Positions 23,500 to 30,982 of a stretch of 64,000 nt of DNA are shown piece after piece. Where the stretch lies: the NCBI RefSeq assembly GCF_000424445.1, contig NZ_AUJX01000016.1, forward strand, positions 1 through 64,000. Direction: 5' to 3'. The position numbers were made by a program, and so were the translations under genes. The notes beneath the pieces were generated by a model. That model did no database searches. It had not been told where the DNA came from and saw nothing but the letters and a program-made list of their open reading frames with translations. This DNA is from Oribacterium sp. NK2B42. Lineage in GTDB: Bacteria; Bacillota; Clostridia; Lachnospirales; Lachnospiraceae. The number at the start of each line of letters is the position of its first letter. The stretch's first letter is position 1.

Positions 23500-25461
23500 T
23501 CAACTAAAAAACTTGGAATGGGTATAGGTTTTTCCGCTGAATTCTGTTACAGGCCACTCTTTAGTTTTCTCTTTTCCCTGATTTTGTGTGGTGACTTTGA
23601 CGGTGTAGCGGGGCATGCCTTCGGAAACAGTCATTTTGTACATGGCGCACCGCTCCTTGTTCAGGTACTTTGTATAGGTGAGCTGCTTATCACCCTCGTA
23701 TACATCAGCCGTTGTATCATTCTGTAATGCAACAACCAGAACATCGTTCTCGGCCCCTTCCTCGATTACTTCCTGCATGTTAAATACATTCCGTGTCCAG
23801 ATCTGAGGGTCTACTGCAACAAAGAAGACTGCGTCTTTAGGAGCATACTCCATAAACTTTCTGTAGTCGCTTGCTCTTCCCGAGTCTGCAAATGTGCAGT
23901 AAGCATTCATGGCACCATCAAGTCTTTCGGGCATTTCGAAAACTTCTTCATAGGTTTTACTATCCCCTGATTTGATTGCCGAACATCTTACTTTTTTGCC
24001 ACCTTCTATGAAGGCAAGGTCCAGGATCTCATCATAATTCGAATGATACATGAGATCTCCGCAAAGGTCTATTACGTCATTCCCCTGTGAATATATGGCA
24101 GTCGTGAAATCATCATCAAGCCAGATAAGGTTTGTGCCTTGTATGGTCTCCGGGCAAAGCTCACCCAGGAATCTGTCATATATATAATACTCACTCATGT
24201 GCGGACTCACATGGCAATCTATGATCTCTTTTCCGTATGCATGGAACACGTCCATGATGGCATTGCCTGCACCCAGTTTGGAAAGGTCATAAAACTTGTT
24301 TTTAAAGTGGAATGTCATTCCCTCGAAGCTTATTTCCGGCTCCAGGTCTCCGAGATCATACATTCCGTAGAAGGCATGATCCACCTCTTCGATGTCCTTG
24401 AGACTGCCGTCTGAGTTAACTGTCAGCCTGCACATATATCTCGGGAAATCCAGCTCGAGATTGTATTCGTTGAGGAGCAGCTTCTTGTTTACACTGTTGG
24501 AATACTTATAATATTTGGAACCCATTTCCTTTGGCATGAATGCCGCTGCGGTATATGGGTTTCCGGTGTATTCATTTTCATCATCCCAGGTAAGGGGCTT
24601 CATCTCCTGAGCCCAGATGCCGTTATCGTCGGCTTTCCATATCCATGCGTAAAAGCTGTCAGTTTCGGCAGAAGCATTGGCAGCCTTACTGCTCTCTCTG
24701 TGCATGATAAATGAGTTTGAGCCAAGTGAAAATGTCTCATCCGGATATTTGGGATCCTGGAACAGCACGGAACTCATGAAGGAATCTCCGTTTCCTGTCT
24801 CCTCCATGTATATGTAGTCTTCTCCGTCGCAGTTTCCGTAATAGAGCTTCGCATATGTGGAATCGTATCCGTCGTCCGGAGCAAGATATCCCGTATCGGG
24901 AAATGTCATCTTGTCCAGTCCCGACACACTGAGAGCAAATGACAGAGGTACGTTCTCTTCTCCCATATACTGGTGGTCCGGCGTGAACACTCCGGTGCAT
25001 CTTTCATCAGAGCCTGTGTATCCATACTTGAAATATCCGTTGTCCGATATTTCGATATGAGCGTAATCCTCATGAGTGACAGGATTTGTGAGATTCCATT
25101 CGCCGGACATGAAGGTGAAAAGGTCTTTTTCCGAGGCGGGGACTTTGAGGGTTTCTAAGTCGGATTTTGTGGTTGAGTCTGACTCTGTTGCTTGTGAACC
25201 TGAGTCTGCTTTTGATCCTGATTTTGATTCTGAGCCTGTTTTGGACCCTGAATATGATTGTGTTTTGGCTCCTGAGGAGTCTGCATTTTCCGCAGGATCA
25301 CTTTTCCCGGCGCCTTCACTTCCGGCGCCCTCACTCTGCCGGGTACTCTCTTTCTGCAGTGTGCTGTCTTTCGCGCTTTGCGGTACATTGCCTGCGCATC
25401 CACCGAGGAGCAGGCCGGCTGATATCAGCATTGACGCTGTTAATAAGGTCTTTTTTCTCAT
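23500..25461 (-). CDS. Large lipoprotein of unknown function with Ser/Lys-rich linker
   Basis: The ATG at 25461 follows GGAG at a good distance and opens a lipoprotein signal (MRKKTLLTASMLISAGLLLG, lipobox LGGC). About 100 residues of Ser/Gly/Lys/Glu-rich linker follow, containing repeats such as SGSKTGSESKSGSKADSGS, and then a globular region of about 530 residues. The phrase LFTFMSGEWNLTNPVTHEDY at its start looks like a lipocalin/avidin-like beta barrel opening, but the fold is not certain. Like the lipoprotein at 4802-6646, its gene is preceded by 63-bp-spaced GACACGC dyads. Confidence 0.72.
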   Translation of the reverse strand: MRKKTLLTASMLISAGLLLGGCAGNVPQSAKDSTLQKESTRQSEGAGSEGAGKSDPAENADSSGAKTQSYSGSKTGSESKSGSKADSGSQATESDSTTKSDLETLKVPASEKDLFTFMSGEWNLTNPVTHEDYAHIEISDNGYFKYGYTGSDERCTGVFTPDHQYMGEENVPLSFALSVSGLDKMTFPDTGYLAPDDGYDSTYAKLYYGNCDGEDYIYMEETGNGDSFMSSVLFQDPKYPDETFSLGSNSFIMHRESSKAANASAETDSFYAWIWKADDNGIWAQEMKPLTWDDENEYTGNPYTAAAFMPKEMGSKYYKYSNSVNKKLLLNEYNLELDFPRYMCRLTVNSDGSLKDIEEVDHAFYGMYDLGDLEPEISFEGMTFHFKNKFYDLSKLGAGNAIMDVFHAYGKEIIDCHVSPHMSEYYIYDRFLGELCPETIQGTNLIWLDDDFTTAIYSQGNDVIDLCGDLMYHSNYDEILDLAFIEGGKKVRCSAIKSGDSKTYEEVFEMPERLDGAMNAYCTFADSGRASDYRKFMEYAPKDAVFFVAVDPQIWTRNVFNMQEVIEEGAENDVLVVALQNDTTADVYEGDKQLTYTKYLNKERCAMYKMTVSEGMPRYTVKVTTQNQGKEKTKEWPVTEFSGKTYTHSKFFS

Positions 25462-25569
25462 TTTTCTTTTCTCCACTTCCTTTGATCCATGTTCTATGGA
25501 CTTCAAGTAAAAGTATATCGCATTTTCAGGGCTGTGTGGGCGGGGTTTATAGGGACTTTTGATGGAAAT

Positions 25570-25670
25570 GACACGCAGAAGAACTATAAAACGTAATCTG
25601 CGTGTCTTAACTGGTGGATTTTGGAAAGAAATGACACGCAGAAGAACGCCGGAAAGACAATTTGCGTGTC
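25570..25670. repeat. Two GACACGC...GCGTGTC dyads at 63-bp spacing (second locus)
   Basis: Copies start at 25570 (37 bp) and 25633 (38 bp). Their reverse complements match the copies at 6722-6947, including the GTTCTT segment before the right arm. They lie about 110 bp upstream of the large lipoprotein start. Confidence 0.9.
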
Positions 25671-25689
25671 TAAATTAATCTTTGTTTTA

Positions 25690-26610
25690 TTATCTCTTGT
25701 ATGCCGCAACTCTTTTTGCTACGTTGTCCTTGATGTTGTTATAGTAAATCTGGTATTCGTCCTCGTGGAAGCTGTCAGGGCCGAAATATTCAGTCATCTC
25801 AGAGGCAGGGAAGTTTGCATTTGTCACAACCACACCACGACCGGGAACAACCTGCGCATCCGCACCTATGTCCTTAATCTCATACTCTTCTGCTTTTTCG
25901 TTAAATACCAGTGACCCCAGATTCTCGCTTGCCGGAGCGTACGTGTCATCAAGCTTCCAGTTAAGGGGGTTAATGCTTATGGCGTTAGGCATTACCACCA
26001 CGTTATTAGCATTGGTCTCCACATTCTTTGGTCCTTCAGTGTTCCAGCTTACGATACATCCTGTATCACTTTCGCCGGTAGCAAACTTCAAATGCGGATA
26101 TGTTTCAAGGTCTTCCTTTGTGACTGAGAAGCCTATTAAATAGGCTGCCACCATACGCTCATAATATTCAGGATGATCCTTGAAGTAATTCTTCAATACA
26201 TACTTAACTATTCCGGAGCCCTGACTGTGTCCGGCAATGATAAACGGGCGTCCATTGTTGCATTTCTCGAAGAAGTAATCAAGGGCAGCCGAAATATCAT
26301 CGTAAGGTATCCCCGATATTGCCGCGTCAATGCCTCCTGTCTTCTCACGGATCTCTCCTGCGTGCCGCATGCTGCTTTGTCGATAAAATGGGACAAATAC
26401 ATTTGTAGAATCTTCATATGCACTTGCATTTGTCACATATTCGCCAATTGCACCCATTACCATTTCCCGGTTGTCTATGGTGGCGTAAGCGGGATCATCC
26501 TTGCCCTGTCCCATGTACGCCGTCGAGTAAATGTAGAACGTGTCCACATCCTTGGTGATTTCCGGAAAACTCAGCCAGCTTTCTTCTTTGGAATAATCAA
26601 TTTCACTCAT
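25690..26610 (-). CDS. DUF3089 alpha/beta-hydrolase-fold protein
   Basis: The 306-residue protein has the DUF3089 pattern: DVDTFYIYSTAYMG near residue 21, NVFVPFYRQSSMR, and a nucleophile elbow in FIIAGHSQGSGIVKYVLKNY (serine about residue 127). It ends near residue 280 with FHEDEYQIYYNNIKDNV, which includes a possible catalytic histidine. There is no signal peptide. DUF3089 proteins are predicted lipases or esterases; the substrate is unknown. The next remnant upstream is also an alpha/beta hydrolase, but of a different subfamily. Confidence 0.85.
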   Translation of the reverse strand: MSEIDYSKEESWLSFPEITKDVDTFYIYSTAYMGQGKDDPAYATIDNREMVMGAIGEYVTNASAYEDSTNVFVPFYRQSSMRHAGEIREKTGGIDAAISGIPYDDISAALDYFFEKCNNGRPFIIAGHSQGSGIVKYVLKNYFKDHPEYYERMVAAYLIGFSVTKEDLETYPHLKFATGESDTGCIVSWNTEGPKNVETNANNVVVMPNAISINPLNWKLDDTYAPASENLGSLVFNEKAEEYEIKDIGADAQVVPGRGVVVTNANFPASEMTEYFGPDSFHEDEYQIYYNNIKDNVAKRVAAYKR

Positions 26611-26686
26611 TCTTTCTCCTCCTAATCTATAAACACATTTATTATGGCGACTACGATCAACAGCTCTGCCAGTGTAAAACCTTTTT

Positions 26687-27055
26687 TTATTCTTTCTCCA
26701 AAAACTGTATCAGTCTGTCTCTGAATTCATGATAATACGGTTTTTCAATCATGATAACATGAGAACCACCGTCAATCACCTGAACCTCTGAACCCTCCGG
26801 TAACTCGACTATTTTGTTTACGGCGGCAGCAATGTCATCTGAGGCATAATCAGAGTCGGGAACAAAGCCGTCTACAACAGTTTCAGACTGACCAAATCCC
26901 GCAATATCAAGTCGTCATACGCTATAATCGTCCTGAGCCAGTTTTCTCACCAGACTGTAATCTTCATAATCAGTATCAAACTCATTTGACGAGTACGTAA
27001 CTCCATGGATAAGCAGGATGTCCTTACAGGTTTCATATGTCTTATTGAATCCATT
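26687..27055 (-). pseudogene. Decayed alpha/beta hydrolase gene with in-frame TGA and missing core
   Basis: On the minus strand the frame reads KTYETCKDILLIHGVTYSSN, then DYSLVRKLAQDDYSV, a TGA at 26915-26917, RLDIAGFGQSE and FVPDSDYASDDIAAAV. It then jumps to VIDGGSHVIMIEKPYYHEF and a normal stop. The oxyanion HG motif, the GFG-S turn and the C-terminal GSH histidine are recognisable, but the G-x-S-x-G nucleophile elbow and lid are missing. The reading is also blocked by a TAA at 27056-27058. The TGA probably replaced a TGG tryptophan codon. Confidence 0.75.
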
Positions 27056-27095
27056 TTACCAATTATCCGTCTATTTTTAAATGAAATTATTGAAT

Positions 27096-27130
27096 AATCA
27101 CAACCACCCGTTTGACGGGTGGTTGTGATT
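27096..27130. repeat. Perfect 15-bp hairpin sharing the IS200-like core
   Basis: AATCACAACCACCCG, TTTGA, then CGGGTGGTTGTGATT. The CCACCCG/CGGGTGG core equals the subterminal hairpin of the IS200-like element at 214-232. It lies 47 bp past the acetyltransferase stop and could be an IS end left behind or a terminator lacking a T run. Confidence 0.75.
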
Positions 27131-27176
27131 CTCCAATATTCTTTGTATGATGTTGGTAATCACAAATTTGAAAATA

Positions 27177-27923
27177 TTACTGTCCGATAAGTTTCAGAAA
27201 CCTTTTTTCATTCATCTGCTCATTTGTGACATACTCCCCATCATGAAATAAAGCATAGTTCGTCACAGGAGTCGGAGCATTCTGAGCTTCTTCTTTGCTT
27301 TCAATATGAATAGCATGGAATGGAATATTATTTTCTTTTGCAGTCTGCTCCAGAACCGGAACATACTTTGCATTGAACGGGCACTGGCTTGTGTAATACA
27401 AAACATAGCCCATCTCTTCTATATGTGGATGCCTTGCACATTCCTTAAATCTCGGAGCATCCGTCCCCTTATCAAATGGAAAATACCATAGCTGAATACC
27501 ATTATCTGCCTCATCAGAAACGGAGAAGCCCTTGTACTTCAAATACTTCGGATCAGCAAGGAACGGTTTTTTCTTCTCGGCGCACAGAATACAAAGTCCT
27601 TTCTTCCCCTTTTCCTTGCTATCCTCTATGCAGGCGTTAAGCAGATCCGTTGAATATCCATGCCCCTTGAAAGACCCAGACACCCACATGCAGTCAATAT
27701 ACATATATCCCTCTGCCTCAATCGGAATCCATGCATATTCTGCAGGAATATATTCAATGAAGCACTTACCACGCTCGGCACTTTTAAGAAAGACAAGTCC
27801 CTCATCAAATCTATCCGCAAGCCAGGCTTTCTTTGAAGATACCTGTACATCTTTATTATTGGAAATAGCGCAGCAGATATGCTCTTTTTCCAGATTATCC
27901 TTTGTTACCCTGATATAATCCAT
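27177..27923 (-). CDS. GNAT acetyltransferase with C-terminal YoaP-type domain
   Basis: I chose the ATG at 27923 because AGGAG lies 8 bp before it. The 248-residue product has a GNAT domain in its first half (YMYIDCMWVSGSFKGHGYST, LLNACIEDSKEKGKKGLCIL). The second half has a thioredoxin-like YoaP domain (YVLYYTSQCPFNAKYVPVL, FHAIHIESKEEAQNAPTP, YALFHDGEYVTNEQM). Such proteins are widespread in gut Firmicutes; their acetyl acceptor is unknown. The CPFNAKY stretch retains only one cysteine of a thioredoxin motif, so a redox role is unlikely. Confidence 0.85.
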   Translation of the reverse strand: MDYIRVTKDNLEKEHICCAISNNKDVQVSSKKAWLADRFDEGLVFLKSAERGKCFIEYIPAEYAWIPIEAEGYMYIDCMWVSGSFKGHGYSTDLLNACIEDSKEKGKKGLCILCAEKKKPFLADPKYLKYKGFSVSDEADNGIQLWYFPFDKGTDAPRFKECARHPHIEEMGYVLYYTSQCPFNAKYVPVLEQTAKENNIPFHAIHIESKEEAQNAPTPVTNYALFHDGEYVTNEQMNEKRFLKLIGQ

Positions 27924-27985
27924 GCTCATTTCTCCTCGTATCAAATATTACATAATTAATAAGGACACAACACGACATTCTCTTA

Positions 27986-29032
27986 TTATTCTTCAAAATC
28001 CTTTAGTAGCTCAATGGCTTCAACAGCATATGCATAGCCCTCCGATGTTAATCTCTTTATTTTTGAAAGCTTTTTGTATTTTTCAGATGTAATAGGTCTT
28101 TTAAAGTATCCTTCTGGATTATCTATTCTTTTTATTTCAGAGTCAGTCAATACACAAGCTGCCACATACATTACCTTACATGCTCTGGCCACAGCCATTT
28201 CAGCGGTAAATTTCCCATCAAAAATATGATTATCTATCGCTCTTATACCAGATAAGTAATGCTCGTAATCCTTGCCTATCTGTCCTCTTCCAGCCACGCA
28301 AGCAGCTGCATCTATTGTATCAAGTAATGCATCTCTATAAGTTATGTCTTTCTCTCTGTATGATATTTCTGACTGAACTGTTGCAATATAGGAATCATGC
28401 ACATCTTTATAGTTTTCAAATACATCAAACAGACACGATACATCATACATCTGCTTAATAATTTCAAGTTCTTTATCTATACCAAAAGGAATACCTGTTG
28501 TATGTGGTGCAAATGCCGTAAGCTTATCACCCATTATACAATCAGCTGTTGGCATTGTTACATTAATATAGGGTTCTGCGGTTATAAGCAAAGGACTCTT
28601 TATCTGCCTTTGAGTGATCTTTGCATAATGATTCTCCTCAAAAAGAATATCCAGTAATATATAAAATTCCCTTCCATAAGCCGGAGAGTCATAAGTAAAC
28701 TTATAGTGCCTTTTTTCGATGTTACCTGCTCTATTTCTTTTTTGTTCTTCCTTAGCTTTAAAAGGAATAATCTTTGATGCCTCTTCAATATATTTTTCAA
28801 AATCTGTTCCTGGATCAACAATGATATCAATATCAGTAGATAACCTCATAGGGGAATCCAACAGTAAAATAAGGCAGGTGCCTCCTTTGAATATAAATGG
28901 AAGACCCACTCTGGCAAGTGCCTCCAGTAATCCTAAAGCATAAATACATCTTTCAAGAATAGTCTTATCTACTTTTTTTGAACCTCTTACATCTTCAATA
29001 TGCTCAAGAGAAAAGTTCTGTTCTAATATCAT
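27986..29032 (-). CDS. abiEii: AbiEii/AbiGii-family nucleotidyltransferase toxin
   Basis: The 348-residue protein has the nucleotidyltransferase core FIFKGGTCLILLL and RLSTDIDIIVD (residues about 46-72), with the GG and DxD motifs intact. AbiEii toxins of type IV systems modify tRNA or other targets and stop growth during phage infection. The ATG at 29032 overlaps the antitoxin stop by one base (TGATG), so the two are translationally coupled. It is distinctly AT-rich compared with the core genes further right, consistent with horizontal acquisition. Confidence 0.88.
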   Translation of the reverse strand: MILEQNFSLEHIEDVRGSKKVDKTILERCIYALGLLEALARVGLPFIFKGGTCLILLLDSPMRLSTDIDIIVDPGTDFEKYIEEASKIIPFKAKEEQKRNRAGNIEKRHYKFTYDSPAYGREFYILLDILFEENHYAKITQRQIKSPLLITAEPYINVTMPTADCIMGDKLTAFAPHTTGIPFGIDKELEIIKQMYDVSCLFDVFENYKDVHDSYIATVQSEISYREKDITYRDALLDTIDAAACVAGRGQIGKDYEHYLSGIRAIDNHIFDGKFTAEMAVARACKVMYVAACVLTDSEIKRIDNPEGYFKRPITSEKYKKLSKIKRLTSEGYAYAVEAIELLKDFEE

Positions 29033-29766
29033 CAATCTTCTCCCAACAATTTAATACTTGTATGATCTTTAATATATTTAATGAGCTCATTCTTTTTATT
29101 CCTGCGTCTTGCATACCTGAGCATCTTAGTCTGGTCTATATTATACTTTTCAAATATTGTTTCTAGCGCTTCCGGGTAATCTCCCTTAGAAATCATACTA
29201 ATAAGAGTTTTGTTTGCAAACATCTCAACAATAATCTTCTCTATAGGAGTCTCATAAGCATTATTCTTCCCTTTAGGACTTTCACTAATCAAACGTTCTA
29301 TAATAATACTGTCCGTTTGCAAATAATACTGCAGTTCCTTAACTGATGGTCTTAATAGCATCTTTCCACTATAGTCATCAGACAGAGATGTATATACAAA
29401 CTCACACCCATCATTTTCTACATCTAGAAATATCCTGTTATGTGAAACCAAATGATTTAAAAACTCGTTTAGCCACGTAATCTCCCACACCTGAAAATTT
29501 AAATATGGGAATTTTTCCTTAACATCTACAATTATTTTATTTGCCTCATCTGAATAAACAGGACTATATTCCTGCTTATTACTACCCTTACGGACATAGA
29601 CATTATGCGCGATCCTTACAATACTACCATCAACTATCATAGCTTCCATTAGATTTCTCATGTCAGATTCTTTGAAATCTTCTTTTGTACTAGAAGCAGC
29701 ATAAAACACATCTCGTCTTGTAAAAATATTTTTATATATTCTATCTAAAATAATGCTGGTATCCAT
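29032..29766 (-). CDS. abiEi: AbiEi-type antitoxin / transcription regulator
   Basis: The 244-residue product starts at an ATG with AAGG 8 bp upstream; a further in-frame start at 29796 has no ribosome binding site. The N-terminal winged helix (YKNIFTRRDVFYAASST, IVRIAHNVYVRKGS) matches AbiEi antitoxins, and the remainder is the helical C-terminal domain of this group. In studied AbiE systems the antitoxin represses its own promoter by binding inverted repeats. Two strong inverted repeats lie here at 29822-29941. Confidence 0.82.
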   Translation of the reverse strand: MDTSIILDRIYKNIFTRRDVFYAASSTKEDFKESDMRNLMEAMIVDGSIVRIAHNVYVRKGSNKQEYSPVYSDEANKIIVDVKEKFPYLNFQVWEITWLNEFLNHLVSHNRIFLDVENDGCEFVYTSLSDDYSGKMLLRPSVKELQYYLQTDSIIIERLISESPKGKNNAYETPIEKIIVEMFANKTLISMISKGDYPEALETIFEKYNIDQTKMLRYARRRNKKNELIKYIKDHTSIKLLGED

Positions 29767-29821
29767 TGATATAACCTTTCTTATCAACTTGAACATATAT
29801 AATTAATCTAAATTTAACTAT

Positions 29822-29941
29822 TTACCCGTTTTGGCATTTTTTTATATTTTTGCCAATATGGGTAATGTAATAATATAGGTTTTTTTGCAAAGTATCAATA
29901 CCCATTTTGGCAAATATTATTTTTTTTGCCAAAATGGGTAT
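29822..29941 (-). promoter_or_regulatory. abiE promoter flanked by two palindromic operators
   Basis: On the minus strand TTGATA (29893-29898), a 17-bp spacer and TATTAT (29870-29875) form a good promoter. One dyad lies upstream: ATACCCATTTTGGCAAA at 29898-29914 with its exact complement at 29925-29941. A second, TTACCCGTTTTGGCA with TGCCAATATGGGTAA, lies downstream at 29822-29865. The four half-sites share TACCC-x5-TGGCA, so one protein, probably AbiEi, could bind both. Confidence 0.75.
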
Positions 29942-29962
29942 TATGAATTTCAATTGTACCAA

Positions 29963-30289
29963 TTAAATGTTAGCCAATATGTCTATTATTCCTACAAGAG
30001 CCGATTCCCCAAATAGACAAACCAAACGCGGAAAAGCCCCAATTAACGAACCTCCAATCATCCCTTCTGCAAAAAGCTTCCAGTCTATGGGATGACAAAA
30101 TAATCCACGTATAGCTCCTATTATTATAAATCCACCAACTAATCCAAATATTTTATCAAATATGCCGCCAGCAAAATCAATCACATAGACAAGTACAGAC
30201 AAAATAATCTGAACCGGAAGCAAAGCTATCTTAATAATCAAGTGAATAATAAAACCTATACCCTTAAGTATCGTCATAAAAGCATCCAT
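29963..30289 (-). CDS. Small hydrophobic membrane protein of unknown function
   Basis: The 108-residue protein is largely membrane-embedded: a first hydrophobic stretch (IGFIIHLIIKIALLPVQIIL and following VLVYVIDFAGG) and a second (GGFIIIGAIRGLF, then GMIGGSLIGAFPRLVCL). Its gene starts 9 bp after the XRE regulator, so the two form an operon. Similar small membrane proteins occur on integrative elements. No function can be assigned. Confidence 0.65.
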   Translation of the reverse strand: MDAFMTILKGIGFIIHLIIKIALLPVQIILSVLVYVIDFAGGIFDKIFGLVGGFIIIGAIRGLFCHPIDWKLFAEGMIGGSLIGAFPRLVCLFGESALVGIIDILANI

Positions 30290-30298
30290 ATCAACGTC

Positions 30299-30622
30299 CT
30301 ATTTTTGCAGCATCTTTTTCATAATTTCTAATATTTCTTCCTGCTCATTTACTTCAAGCTTCATAAAAAGCTGGTAGTACTTTCCAAATCTATGCATACG
30401 TTCTATTTCATTTTGATCATTTCCAAAAAGGATCCAGTCTGTCGACACCTTATATAAATCAGAGAATTTCCTTATTTCATCTGCTGTCACTGCCCTTTTC
30501 CCTGCCTCAATGGCACTTAGCGTTGGTCGGGACATTCCCATGCTACGTGCAGCATCTTCCTGATGCATTCCAATATTGTTTCTTGCTTCCTTTAATCTAT
30601 AACTAAAATCTTTGCCCATCAT
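30299..30622 (-). CDS. XRE-family helix-turn-helix regulator
   Basis: The 107-residue protein has a Cro/cI-type DNA-binding domain (FSYRLKEARNNIGMHQEDAA, RSMGMSRPTLSAIEAGKRAV, DLYKVSTDWILFG) and a short helical tail for dimerisation. A second ATG 3 bp downstream is better spaced from AGAGG and may be the real start. Two identical 19-bp palindromes overlap its promoter (30631-30694), so it almost certainly represses itself and the small membrane-protein gene downstream. Confidence 0.92.
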   Translation of the reverse strand: MMGKDFSYRLKEARNNIGMHQEDAARSMGMSRPTLSAIEAGKRAVTADEIRKFSDLYKVSTDWILFGNDQNEIERMHRFGKYYQLFMKLEVNEQEEILEIMKKMLQK

Positions 30623-30630
30623 CCGCCTCT

Positions 30631-30694
30631 ATGTCAGCATTTCTGACATCAATAATATACCACATCTCTCTGTCAATGTCAGCATTTCTGACAT
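30631..30694 (-). promoter_or_regulatory. XRE operon promoter with two identical operators
   Basis: ATGTCAGCATTTCTGACAT occurs at 30631-30649 and again at 30676-30694. On the minus strand a -35 CTGACA lies inside the upstream copy (30677-30682). A 17-bp spacer leads to TATATT (30654-30659), and the downstream copy covers the transcription start region. Confidence 0.8.
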
Positions 30695-30701
30695 GCTGGA
30701 T

Positions 30702-30735
30702 AAAAAATTTCAGACTCATGATTTTCATGAGTCTG
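30702..30735 (-). terminator. Terminator after the 74-codon gene
   Basis: CAGACTCATG and CATGAGTCTG pair around a 5-nt loop, followed on the minus strand by AAATTTTTTA. It ends the rlmD transcript unit. Confidence 0.85.
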
Positions 30736-30757
30736 GATTCATGATGCCCTTTTCAGG

Positions 30758-30982
30758 TTAAGCATTCATTCTATGCCATTGTTCAAGTAAAGATATTATC
30801 TGCATTTCCATTTCCCTGCTGTAAGTTAGGCGTCCTTCGACGATAATATTTTGTTTTATCTGACAGATTATGGTTTTGCACCTACGGTCCGACCAATCGG
30901 TCTTATCAAACGTGAAATGTTCGTAAAAGTGCGTAAATTCAAGGATTTCTTCTAGTTCTGTTTTTGTAGTAACGCTATACAC
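30758..30982 (-). CDS. Hypothetical 74-residue protein overlapping the rlmD 3' end
   Basis: This frame opens at a GTG inside the last 31 bp of the methyltransferase gene and runs to a stop just before the terminator at 30702-30735. The product is acidic at its start (TELEEILEFTHFYEHFTFDK) and helical at its end (MEMQIISLLEQWHRMNA). No ribosome binding site is evident. Its position between gene and terminator favours a real gene, possibly coupled to rlmD, but a remnant is equally possible. Confidence 0.45.
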   Translation of the reverse strand: MYSVTTKTELEEILEFTHFYEHFTFDKTDWSDRRCKTIICQIKQNIIVEGRLTYSREMEMQIISLLEQWHRMNA

